A stretch of DNA of 31,369 nucleotides from CACORA01 sp044234625 (GTDB lineage Bacteria; Planctomycetota; Planctomycetia; Pirellulales; UBA1268): assembly GCA_044234625.1 (NCBI GenBank), contig JBIIIP010000023.1, forward strand, positions 1-31,369. Direction: 5' to 3'. Position numbers and translations under genes: made by a program. Below the pieces are notes generated by a model. The model ran no database searches. It was not told the DNA's origin and saw nothing but the letters and a program-made list of their open reading frames with translations. This document shows positions 8,307 to 15,536 of the stretch, one piece after another; the stretch's first letter is position 1, and each line of letters begins with the position of its first letter.

Positions 8307-8726
8307 CTACTGCGAGACCCCCGGGGGTGTCAAGATTTCGAGCGTGATCCGCCCGTGGCTGTGCGGCAGCGCGACACGGCCGTTCCCATCCACATTCTTC
8401 GCCCATGGTCCGCCGTCAGCGGTTGCCGGCTCGAGCACCAGCTCATTGCGGTCGGTGAGGAGCGGCGTGATGTCGTGCGTCCAGCGTGCCGACCCGGGCG
8501 GGGGCGTCGGCAGCGGAGTGGCGTTGAGCGCGAGCGCGGCGATCGCCGGCGACTCGACGACGAGCATCACCCGCCCGCCAGGTCCGATTCCAGACGGCCT
8601 CCCAAACCTCCGCATCCACGCTGCGGATTGGCCACAGGGCGGCTCCCACGCGGATCCAAGCCGGATCGAATGCGGCCCGGCAGCGGGGGGATCATCGCCG
8701 CAACGGCTTTCTTGCTGGTTGCCCAT
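8307..8726 (-). CDS. Conserved hypothetical, probable beta-sandwich domain
   Basis: 139 residues from the ATG at 8726; a later start is possible. The sequence looks like a real protein: HSIRLGSAWEPP, then WMRRFGRPSG, then alternating hydrophobic strands (RVMLVVESPAIAALALN), WTHDITPLLTDRNELVLE and GRITLEILTPP. The pattern 'hDIT..L..RNELVLE' resembles the jelly-roll sugar-binding domains attached to beta-galactosidases, but here it stands alone with no catalytic domain and no signal peptide. Its function is not known to me. The gene precedes the 53-residue basic protein by 38 bp on the same strand and is divergent from trxA. Confidence 0.6.
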   Translation of the reverse strand: MGNQQESRCGDDPPAAGPHSIRLGSAWEPPCGQSAAWMRRFGRPSGIGPGGRVMLVVESPAIAALALNATPLPTPPPGSARWTHDITPLLTDRNELVLEPATADGGPWAKNVDGNGRVALPHSHGRITLEILTPPGVSQ

Positions 8727-8739
8727 GGCCGCGTGCGGC

Positions 8740-8745
8740 TATACT
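8740..8745 (+). promoter_or_regulatory. Probable -10 box of trxA (TATACT)
   Basis: GGCTATACTCCC lies 87 bp before the trxA ATG. Unlike the copies at 6046 and 11076, this one leaves a leader of about 80 nt. TTGCCC at 8719-8724 could be a -35 box but the 15-bp spacing is short. Confidence 0.4.
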
Positions 8746-8832
8746 CCCTCGCGTTTCGCCCCAGCATAGCCTGCCGGGGCGTATCCATAGTGACGCGGAA
8801 ACGCGTTTTTCTTTCTCACTTCCGGGAGCAGC

Positions 8833-9165
8833 ATGACGATGGGCAAAGCACTCGAGTTCACCGACGCAAATTTTCAGCAGGAAGTCCTCGATTCGCCGGT
8901 GCCGGTGCTGGTCGATTTCTGGGCGCCGTGGTGCGGCCCCTGCCGCATGATCGGCCCGACGATCGAGGAACTCTCGGCCGAAAACCACGGCACGTTCCGC
9001 ATCGGGAAGGTGAACGTCGACGAGAACAACAAGCTCGCCATGGCCTACAACGTGGCGAGCATTCCCACGATCATGATCTTCAAGGGCGGGCGGCTCGTGA
9101 ACCAGTTCATGGGCGTCCAATCGAAGGCGAAGCTGCAGCAGGCTCTCGACGAAGCGAAGGTCTGA
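8833..9165 (+). CDS. trxA: Thioredoxin
   Basis: 110 residues, the standard thioredoxin length. The active site WCGPC is at residues 33-37 within VLVDFWAPWCGPCRMIGP, and the cis-proline loop follows in VASIPTIMIFKGG. It reduces protein disulfides in the cytoplasm with electrons from thioredoxin reductase. There is no signal peptide. GGGAG lies 5 nt before the ATG at 8833; a second ATG two codons later is possible but less well spaced. It appears to be a single-gene unit with its own promoter. The 163 bp after it hold a perfect 14-bp palindrome at 9234-9247. Confidence 0.96.
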   Translation: MTMGKALEFTDANFQQEVLDSPVPVLVDFWAPWCGPCRMIGPTIEELSAENHGTFRIGKVNVDENNKLAMAYNVASIPTIMIFKGGRLVNQFMGVQSKAKLQQALDEAKV

Positions 9166-9233
9166 TCCATCACGGGGAGCGAAGGGCGGGCGGGCGTTTC
9201 CCGTCGCTGCAGAGCATTCCGTCTCGGTCCCTC

Positions 9234-9247
9234 TCCCCACGTGGGGA
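9234..9247. other. Perfect 14-bp palindrome downstream of trxA
   Basis: TCCCCACGTGGGGA is fully self-complementary with no loop, so it is better suited to a dimeric DNA-binding protein than to an RNA hairpin. CCCGTGGGGG at 9269-9278 repeats half of it, so a stem using the first CCCCACG and this later CGTGGGG is also possible. It lies between the convergent trxA and sigma-factor genes; the rest of 9166-9328 shows nothing I can name. Confidence 0.4.
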
Positions 9248-9328
9248 CGGATCTCCGGTCTGTCCTTGCCCGTGGGGGAAGCACCTTTTGCCTGGAGCAC
9301 ATCCGGCTGCGGTGATCTGAAAATCCGG

Positions 9329-10765
9329 CTAACGTCCGATTTTTTCCAACTGGGCTTCATCGACGAAGCCCGACAGGTCGAGATGGAAGCCGGGCTGCCG
9401 GAGTTTCTCCACCGCCTTGGCCTCGATCTGCCGCACCCGCTCCCGGGTGACACTGAAAATCGACCCCACCTCCTCGAGCGTGTAGCTGTAGCCGTCGGCG
9501 AGCCCGAAGCGGAGCCGGATGATCTCCCGCTCGCGGTAGGAGAGGCCCTCGAGCGCCCTCGCGATGCATGTTTGAAGGGACTGCTGGTTCACGCTCCGCA
9601 GCGGATCATCCTCGCGGTGATCCTTGACGAAGTCGCCGACGCCCGATTCCTCCCCTTCGCCGAGCGGCTGGTCGAGAGACACCGGCCGCCGCGACATCCG
9701 GGAGATGCAGGTCGTCTCTTCCAACGACAGGCCAGACAGGGCCGCCAGCTCCTCGATCGTCGCCTCGCGGCCCTGTTCCTGGACGAATTTCTTGGCCACG
9801 TTGCGCAGCTTGGTCATCGTGTCGATCATGTGCACCGGCACGCGGATCGTGCGGCTCTGGTCGGCGATGGCGCGGGTGATCGCCTGCCGGATCCACCACG
9901 TCGCGTAGGTCGAAAACTTGAAGCCGCGGGCATGCTCGAACTTGTCGACTGCGCGCATGAGACCGGAGTTGCCCTCCTGGATGAGATCCAGAAAGGAGAG
10001 CCCCCGGTTGCGGTAGCGCTTGGCGATCGACACGACCAGCCGCAGGTTGCCCGCCGCCAACTCCCGCTTCGCGGCATCGTAGCGATACTGGAGGTCGGCG
10101 AGCCGGTCGAGCCGCCGCGTGAGCGTGCGCCGGCTTTCGCGGGTGGTGAGCAGAATCTTCCGCGTCGCCAAGGCGGCAGCCTTGCCCGTGCGATCCTCGT
10201 CGGCCACGGCCAACTGCCCGGCCAAGTCGCGCAGTTGCTTGAGGAGGGGGTAGAGCCGCTGGATTCGCAGGTTCATCTCCTCGACGAGCCGGACGGCCTT
10301 GTTCCGCTTCCGCACGAGCCGCCGCCAGGCTTCGCGGCGCTTTGCCAGGGGCACGGCCCGCGACATGGCGATGCGAAACAACTGCCGCTTGTCGTTTTCC
10401 AGTCGCCGCAGGGTGTCGAGATTCGGCCCCAGCCTCTTGAGCAGCCGTTTCTTCTCGGCGGTGTTGGTCACCGACACCTCGATCGTGCGGTCGAGTCGGA
10501 TCTGGCCGGCATGGACTTTTTCCAGGAGCTTCACCGCCCCCGACAAGACAAAGTCGTTGGCCAGGAGCGTGCGGCGAAACCGCCGTCGCCAGCGCTCGAT
10601 GCGACGGGCGCTCGAAACTTCCGTGTCCCGGTTGAGAAGCGGGATGCCCCCCATCTGCAGCAGGTAGAGGCGAACGGGATCGTGGATCGCCGCCGTCGAA
10701 CGTGAGCCTCCAGTCCTCGCGGCCGGCTTTCGACGCGGGGGGGCGGTGGGGGCGGCGGTCGACAT
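9329..10765 (-). CDS. rpoD: RNA polymerase sigma-70 factor, primary (RpoD/SigA) type
   Basis: 478 residues from the ATG at 10765, which has GGAG 8 nt upstream; an upstream in-frame start at 10816 would add only a Pro/Leu-rich stretch. Region 1.2 (DPVRLYLLQMGGIPLL) begins at residue 29. Region 2 near residues 240-300 has the invariant IAKRYRNRGLSFLDLIQEG, FKFSTYATWWIRQAI and RTIRVPVHM. Region 3.2 contains SLDQPLGEGEES. Region 4 near 415-470 has REREIIRLRFG, TLEEVGSIFSVTRERVRQIE and KLRQP. This set, with the WWIRQA motif, marks a housekeeping-type sigma factor that directs RNA polymerase to -35/-10 promoters. Region 1.1 is replaced by about 28 basic residues, and about 180 mostly charged residues separate regions 1.2 and 2. 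Planctomycetes may carry several such factors, so 'the' primary one is not proven. Confidence 0.9.
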   Translation of the reverse strand: MSTAAPTAPPRRKPAARTGGSRSTAAIHDPVRLYLLQMGGIPLLNRDTEVSSARRIERWRRRFRRTLLANDFVLSGAVKLLEKVHAGQIRLDRTIEVSVTNTAEKKRLLKRLGPNLDTLRRLENDKRQLFRIAMSRAVPLAKRREAWRRLVRKRNKAVRLVEEMNLRIQRLYPLLKQLRDLAGQLAVADEDRTGKAAALATRKILLTTRESRRTLTRRLDRLADLQYRYDAAKRELAAGNLRLVVSIAKRYRNRGLSFLDLIQEGNSGLMRAVDKFEHARGFKFSTYATWWIRQAITRAIADQSRTIRVPVHMIDTMTKLRNVAKKFVQEQGREATIEELAALSGLSLEETTCISRMSRRPVSLDQPLGEGEESGVGDFVKDHREDDPLRSVNQQSLQTCIARALEGLSYREREIIRLRFGLADGYSYTLEEVGSIFSVTRERVRQIEAKAVEKLRQPGFHLDLSGFVDEAQLEKIGR

Positions 10766-11092
10766 GGGAGAGTCTCCGGATGGGGGGAAAAGTGGCGGCA
10801 ACAGGGGCAGTCGCATCTCCGGGCAACTCCGATGCCAAGCCAGGACGGCGGGCGGGGCCTACCCCGGGCCAGGCGCTTATAGCCCGCGAAAACAAAGGGG
10901 CCCTGGGTTCCCGTCCTTCGACGCGGCGAGCGTGCTTGCGGCCAGACCGTGTTGCCGGGGGGCGACACGCCCCGGCCACCGTGTCGCCCTGCGGCGACGG
11001 ACGCGGCCGGGCGGGCTCAAGATCGATGCGCCCACGGCACGAAACAGACCTCGTCAGCCAGGGGGTGGGCGGGACTATACTCCCGACGATCC
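10766..11092. other. 327-bp intergenic region with a GC-rich hairpin
   Basis: No gene is visible between the divergent sigma-factor gene and the membrane-protein gene. It holds an inverted repeat, GGGCGACACG at 10960-10969 and CGTGTCGCCC at 10980-10989, with a 10-nt loop and no following T-tract. CTATAAG on the minus strand (10876-10882) is a possible -10 box for the sigma gene, about 110 bp before its ATG. A TATACT box for the plus-strand gene is at 11076. Elsewhere I see nothing. Confidence 0.5.
11076..11081 (+). promoter_or_regulatory. Promoter -10 box TATACT close to a start codon
   Basis: GGACTATACTCCC ends 11 bp before the ATG at 11093, so the transcript leader should be only about 4-6 nt. 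No Shine-Dalgarno fits in that space. This is the second near-leaderless arrangement in the window with the same CTATACT word. Confidence 0.45.
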
Positions 11093-12592
11093 ATGAACAT
11101 CGCCGTTCTGTCCATCATCGGCCTCGTTCTACTCCTCGGCTTGATCGCCTTCGGCGCCGGCACGCGCGGGTGGGGCTGGGGGACCGTTGTCTTCGCCTTC
11201 CTCTCGCTGTTTTCAGCCGTGGGGTTCGTGTACTACGTCGCCCGGGTCGGCGAGCGGGAGCGAGCGTGGCGGAATAGCGTCCGATCGCTGCAAGTCGAAA
11301 TCGCCCGCACCCGCGACGCCCAGACGCTCGGGGCCGACGGCCGCTTCACCCCCCTCGTCGGCGAACAACCGCTCGACGAACTGACCGCGGATTTGGAACG
11401 CTGGAAGCGGGCCAGCGAACGATCGAAGGTGTGGCGCGGCCGATTCTGGGAAGGGGCGTCGTTCCAGCCCCCGCGGGCGGCCGGCAACGAACAGGCGGCA
11501 ACGCAGGGCACGCTGCGGATCAAACTCACGGAAGAGTCGCCCAATGTGCCGCTGGCGGCCGGGGGGCAGGTGCATCTGTTCGACGACGCCGCCGTCGAGG
11601 CGGGCGGGCGGTATCTGGGGGCCTTCCTCATCGAGTCGACCGACAAGGACGGCGGGGAGTTTCGGCTCAAACTCGCTCCCGCCTTTCCTCCCACTCCGGC
11701 CGAGCAGAAGCTCTGGTCGAAGTCCTACGAGTCGGTGACGGCGTTCGAGCAACTGCCATACGACTCGTGGATCACGTTCTTTCGGACCGAGCAGCCGGCG
11801 GCGGAAGGGGAAGAGGCCTCCGCCGAAACGGAAGACGGCGAAATGACGGGGGATGTCATTCCTCCGACTCGCAAGACGAATCCAGCGAAGCTGCTGGACC
11901 GTCTGGAATCCAGGCTCGAGGAATTCGACAAGCACGAGGCCGTCGTTCCGGACGAAGAGTGGCGGGCCCTCATCGACGAGAAGCGGATCAAGCCCGCCCT
12001 GTATTGGGCGACCGTCGAGTTCACGGAGCCACATGCCCTGCCCGCGCGTGGAGGCGGAAAGGACGGGGAGGAGGGGCGCGAGCCATACCAGTTCGAGGTC
12101 GGTGACACGGCTGAGTTCGATCTGGAGACGGCGGCGGAGCTGGCCGCGGCCAAGGTGGCCGAGATCAAGAAGGTGGTGTACCGGCGGTTCCTGGTCGACG
12201 CTGCCAGCGCTCTCCGCGGGGAGGCGATTCAGGCAGGGCAGGAAAGCTCCGTCACGGCCCAGGGTCTGACCGCACTCCGTGAATCGCTGGTGAGGCACAT
12301 CGCCGAAATCAGAGCAACCCGCGACTCGCTCAAGGCCGGGCTCAAAAAGACGGACGAGACGCTGGAGGTTCTCCGCAAGGAACAGGCGGATCTCTCCGCC
12401 GACCTCGACCGCTGGAGGCAGGATGGCGACGCCGCCACGGAGGTGGCCACGGACTTCGAAAACCGGCTGGCCGCCGTCCGCCGGCAGCTCGGGGATGCCT
12501 GGGAAACCGTCGTGCAGTGGGGCCGGGAATACGACGGCAGCATGTCGCTGCTGCAGGCGGATCTCGACAAGCGCGCCCCGCCGCCCGAGTGA
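11093..12592 (+). CDS. Membrane-anchored coiled-coil protein, function unknown
   Basis: 499 residues from the ATG at 11093; the open frame continues upstream but that part is non-hydrophobic and lies before the probable promoter. Two transmembrane helices are packed at the N-terminus: about residues 2-21 (NIAVLSIIGLVLLLGLIAFG) and 26-46 (WGTVVFAFLSLFSAVGFVYYV). A basic ERERAWR segment follows. The middle has beta-rich stretches (TLRIKLTEE, QVHLFDDAAV, LGAFLIEST, EFRLKLAPAFPP). The last 90 residues (RESLVRHIAEIRATRDSLK onward) form a long heptad-like coiled coil. I do not recognise the family; the pattern suggests a planctomycete envelope protein. btaA starts 96 bp further on the same strand, but TAGACT at 12629-12634 could be its own promoter. 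Confidence 0.72.
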   Translation: MNIAVLSIIGLVLLLGLIAFGAGTRGWGWGTVVFAFLSLFSAVGFVYYVARVGERERAWRNSVRSLQVEIARTRDAQTLGADGRFTPLVGEQPLDELTADLERWKRASERSKVWRGRFWEGASFQPPRAAGNEQAATQGTLRIKLTEESPNVPLAAGGQVHLFDDAAVEAGGRYLGAFLIESTDKDGGEFRLKLAPAFPPTPAEQKLWSKSYESVTAFEQLPYDSWITFFRTEQPAAEGEEASAETEDGEMTGDVIPPTRKTNPAKLLDRLESRLEEFDKHEAVVPDEEWRALIDEKRIKPALYWATVEFTEPHALPARGGGKDGEEGREPYQFEVGDTAEFDLETAAELAAAKVAEIKKVVYRRFLVDAASALRGEAIQAGQESSVTAQGLTALRESLVRHIAEIRATRDSLKAGLKKTDETLEVLRKEQADLSADLDRWRQDGDAATEVATDFENRLAAVRRQLGDAWETVVQWGREYDGSMSLLQADLDKRAPPPE

Positions 12593-12688
12593 CGAAACCG
12601 GGCATCGACGCTGCGGCGCGGCCTCGGGTAGACTCTTCGGCTCGTTGCGGCCGATCGGCCGGAGCAGTCGCGGTCTCGGGAATCATTG

Positions 12689-13963
12689 ATGTCCACGCTC
12701 GCCGCCCACAAGGGCAACACGGCCCGCCTTCGCAAGGCCGTCCACCACCATCGCCTCACGAGCCGTCGTGGCCTGCTGGAGCGGATGTTCACGCTCTGGT
12801 TCCGGGGCTTCGTCTACAACCAGATCTGGGAGGATCCGCGGGTCGATGCCGCGGCCCTGCGGATGGGCCCCGAGTCGAGCATCCTCACTATCTCCAGCGG
12901 TGGCTGCAACGTTCTCAACTACCTGATCCACAAGCCCAGGCGGATCGTGGCGGTCGACCTGAACGCCAACCACATGTCGCTCACGCGGCTGAAACTCGCG
13001 GCGCTCGAGCACCTGCCCGATTACGAAAGCTTCTACAAGTTTTTCGGCTACGGCCGCCACGAAGACAACATCCCCAACTACTACCGCTACATCCGCGACC
13101 ATCTCGACCCGGTGACGCGGCAGTTTTGGGAGACGACCGACTGGCCGGGCCGCGCCGTCGGCCCCAAGCGTCTCAACTACTTCAAGCGCGGCCTGTACGA
13201 GCAGGCCAAGCTCGGGCAGTTCTTCAGGATCGTGCACGGCATCGCCAAGACGGTGGGCCGCGATCCCGCCCGGCTTGTCACGGCAAAGACCATGGACGAG
13301 CAGGAGAAGATCTTCGACGAGACGTTCGGCCCGCTGTTCGAGAACCGCCTCGTGCGGTGGCTCGGCCGCCAGCCAGTCGCGGTCTACAGCCTGGGAATAC
13401 CCCCCAGCCAGCATCAGGCGATGCTCGATGAACATGAGAACGACGGCGGCAAGCTGTTCGACATGTACCGCCAGCGCGTGAAACGGCTGGCCTGCGGGTT
13501 TCCCCTCGAAGACAACTACTTCGCCTGGCAGGCGTTCGGCCGACGGTACGACCACGAGGGCCGCCGCGGGCTCCCCGATTACCTGAAGCGAGAGCATTAC
13601 GACACCATCAAGTCGATGGTCGGCCGCGTGGAAACCCAGATCGCCTCGCTGGGCGACCACCTCCAGACGGAGCAGCCGGGGGCGCTCAACTCCTTCATCT
13701 TCCTCGACAGCCAAGACTGGATGCCCCCGCACGTCATCGAAGACCTCTGGTCGCAGGTGGCCCGCGTCGGGGGGCCGGGCACGCGGGTGATCTTCCGCAC
13801 GGCGGGCGAGAAGTCGCCCGTGGAGGCGGCGCTTTCCCCCGCCACACGGAGCCGGTTTTTCTACGATGAGGAACGGGCGCGGGAGCTGCATCTTCTCGAT
13901 CGCTCGGCGATCTACGGGATGTTCCACCTCTACGAGATGATTCCGCCGCAGGCCGCGTCATGA
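12689..13963 (+). CDS. btaA: SAM:diacylglycerol 3-amino-3-carboxypropyltransferase
   Basis: 424 residues; a DUF3419 protein of the BtaA type. Recognisable segments are VYNQIWEDP (42-50), ILTISSGGCNVLNYL (about 65-79), IVAVDLNANHMSLTRLKLAAL (86-106), YYRYIRDHLDP, LNYFKRGLYEQAKLGQFF, and near the end SFIFLDSQDWMPP and GTRVIFRTAGEKSP. BtaA moves the aminocarboxypropyl group of S-adenosylmethionine onto diacylglycerol, giving diacylglyceryl-homoserine, the first step to the betaine lipid DGTS at the membrane face. The ATG at 12689 directly follows a TTG that could be read as a start. The stop overlaps the btaB start by 4 bp (ATGA), which strongly supports the assignment of both. No PhoB-box-like repeat is visible upstream. 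Confidence 0.9.
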   Translation: MSTLAAHKGNTARLRKAVHHHRLTSRRGLLERMFTLWFRGFVYNQIWEDPRVDAAALRMGPESSILTISSGGCNVLNYLIHKPRRIVAVDLNANHMSLTRLKLAALEHLPDYESFYKFFGYGRHEDNIPNYYRYIRDHLDPVTRQFWETTDWPGRAVGPKRLNYFKRGLYEQAKLGQFFRIVHGIAKTVGRDPARLVTAKTMDEQEKIFDETFGPLFENRLVRWLGRQPVAVYSLGIPPSQHQAMLDEHENDGGKLFDMYRQRVKRLACGFPLEDNYFAWQAFGRRYDHEGRRGLPDYLKREHYDTIKSMVGRVETQIASLGDHLQTEQPGALNSFIFLDSQDWMPPHVIEDLWSQVARVGGPGTRVIFRTAGEKSPVEAALSPATRSRFFYDEERARELHLLDRSAIYGMFHLYEMIPPQAAS

Positions 13964-14670
13964 CGGAGTCCGCCAGCCCCGTGTCGTCGTCGAACAACAA
14001 GGGGGGTGCAGCCGACCAGGCCGTGGCCATGGATCGGATGTACCGCTTCACCCGGCACATCTACGACATCACGCGGGCCTATTACCTGCTCGGCCGCGAT
14101 CGCATGCTCGCGAAGGTGCAAACCGGCCCCACCATGGCCACGCTCGAAGTGGGCTGCGGCACGGCCCGCAACCTCCTCAAACTGGCCCGCCGCGCTGCGC
14201 CCGGCCGGCTTTACGGCCTCGACGCGTCGCACGAGATGCTGGAGACGGCGGACGCCAACATCGTCCATGCGGCCGGGGGCGAGGGCCGCGGCATTGCCCC
14301 GGTCGTGCTGCGGCAGGGGCTTGCCGAGCAACTCGACGCCCGCCGAATGTTCGGCCGCGAGGCGCCGTTCGACACGATCTTCTTTTCCTACTGCCTCTCG
14401 ATGGTACCCACGTGGCCGGGGGCGCTCGAGGCGGCACTGGAGAATCTACGGCCCGGAGGCACCCTGCTCATCGTCGATTTCTGGGACCAGCAGGAATTGC
14501 CCGGCTGGTTCGCGGCCGGCCTGAAGCAGTGGCTGGCGATGTTCCACGTCCACTACCGACCCGAGGTCCACGCCGCGCTCGTGGAGATCGGCCGCTCGGG
14601 CAGGGCGGAGGTGGAATTCGAGTCCGTGTGCCGTCGCTACGCCTACATCGCGACGCTGCGCAAGAACTGA
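13960..14670 (+). CDS. btaB: Diacylglyceryl-homoserine N-methyltransferase
   Basis: 236 residues, class I SAM-dependent methyltransferase. Motif I is LEVGCGTARNLLKLA at residues 62-76, then LYGLDASHEML (motif II) and FDTIFFSYCLSMVPTW (motif IV), with GGTLLIVDFWDQQELPGWF after it. YRFTRHIYDITRAYYLLGRD near the N-terminus is typical of BtaB. It adds three methyl groups to the product of BtaA, completing the trimethylhomoserine headgroup of DGTS. The gene overlaps btaA by 4 bp. About the first 24 residues (Ser/Asn/Gly-rich) look like a disordered leader. A 158-bp gap with an inverted-repeat element separates it from the convergent gene. Confidence 0.9.
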   Translation: MTESASPVSSSNNKGGAADQAVAMDRMYRFTRHIYDITRAYYLLGRDRMLAKVQTGPTMATLEVGCGTARNLLKLARRAAPGRLYGLDASHEMLETADANIVHAAGGEGRGIAPVVLRQGLAEQLDARRMFGREAPFDTIFFSYCLSMVPTWPGALEAALENLRPGGTLLIVDFWDQQELPGWFAAGLKQWLAMFHVHYRPEVHAALVEIGRSGRAEVEFESVCRRYAYIATLRKN

Positions 14671-14682
14671 CGCCCCGCCGCA

Positions 14683-14832
14683 CTAGCTGTCCGTGGAAAA
14701 AGCCGTCCATGGCCCCGGCTGCGAAGCAGCTGCCACGTTGCTCCACTTGGTCGACCGCAGGCAACGCCGAGGGTTTCCTGGGTCGACGGCTATCGCATCC
14801 TGCTCAGGCAGACTTGTTCCACAGTCTGCTAC
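14683..14832. repeat. 150-bp intergenic element with inverted ends
   Basis: The left end CTAGCTGTCCGTGGAAAAAG (14683-14702) and the reverse complement of the right end, GTAGCAGACTGTGGAACAAG (14813-14832), agree at 15 of 20 positions. The right end contains copy B of the 21-bp repeat (14811-14831; copy A is 8089-8109), whose first triplet read on the minus strand is the TAG stop of the 14829-15536 gene. Inside the right end, GCAGACT (14808-14814) and AGTCTGC (14823-14829) form a perfect 7-bp stem with an 8-nt loop. The interior has a second small stem, GCTGC-GAA-GCAGC, at 14718-14730. No ORF fits. It may be a MITE/REP-like element or a pair of back-to-back transcription ends for the convergent genes. 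Confidence 0.55.
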
Positions 14833-15536
14833 GGCAGCACGAACACGATCCCCGTCACCGTGGCCGCGGCGACGGCCAGCCCGCGGGCGCTGATCGGCGG
14901 CGCCGGCACGGTCCACGGGGAGCAACTGCCCGGGCGGTAGTACCCGAGCGGGTAGACGCACTCCCAGGGCAGTTCCACGCCCACCTTGTAGGGCAGGGCG
15001 GGCAGCGACGCGAAGAAGTGGGCGGCCGAGCAGGCTGTATCGGCGACGAAACCGTGGGAGTGGCCGTAGCGCTCCAGGTTCCAATGCTCGAAATACAGGG
15101 GCTTGTGGCAGTAGCCGGCAGCCTTCCACGTGAACATCGTCGTGGCGAACTGCCGTGGCTTGAAGGTCTCCCCCTCCAGCCGGCACTCGTTCGGATAGTC
15201 ACTTCCCGCCTTTCCGGAGACGCGGATATCCAGTTCGATGCCCTGGATCTTGTCGTCGCGGAGCTTCTGCAGTTGCTCCCTGCAGTCTTCGGCCTCTTCG
15301 GAGCCGGGAGATTCCACGGCCGGTGACTCCGCCGAGACGATTCGGGCCTCGCCGTTGCCTCCGCCATCCGGGCCTTCTGCAGAAGACAGGACACGGGCCT
15401 CCAGCGCCCTCCAGTCGGCGGCGGTCGCCGCCCCACCGGCCAGCAAGGCGAGGGCGATGGCCCACGCGAGCTGTTCACTCGCCCTGCTTGTGCTCCGTGC
15501 TGTAGTTCGGCGCTTCCTGCGTGATGACGATGTCAT
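14829..15536 (-). CDS. Secreted conserved protein, function unknown
   Basis: 235 residues from the ATG at 15536. The start lies inside the last 62 bp of guaB in another frame; no other in-frame ATG precedes the hydrophobic core, so I keep it. The N-terminus is a long basic leader followed by LAWAIALALLAGGAATAA, a signal peptide with a likely cut before DWRAL. The mature part has an acidic Glu/Ser/Gly-rich linker, then a Cys-containing core: NECRLEGE, TWKAAGYCHKPLYFEHWNLE, RYGHSHG, SAAHFFASLPALPYKVG, ECVYPLGYYRPGSC. The final 20 residues are hydrophobic (GLAVAAATVTGIVFVLP), possibly a membrane anchor. I believe this CHKPLYFE/GYYRPGSC core occurs in many planctomycetes, but I know no function. 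The conserved cysteines suggest disulfides outside the cytoplasm. Confidence 0.68.
   Translation of the reverse strand: MTSSSRRKRRTTARSTSRASEQLAWAIALALLAGGAATAADWRALEARVLSSAEGPDGGGNGEARIVSAESPAVESPGSEEAEDCREQLQKLRDDKIQGIELDIRVSGKAGSDYPNECRLEGETFKPRQFATTMFTWKAAGYCHKPLYFEHWNLERYGHSHGFVADTACSAAHFFASLPALPYKVGVELPWECVYPLGYYRPGSCSPWTVPAPPISARGLAVAAATVTGIVFVLP

Noticed and set aside
9266..10705. A 479-codon plus-strand frame
   Set aside because: Antisense shadow of the sigma-factor gene, with no motif of its own.
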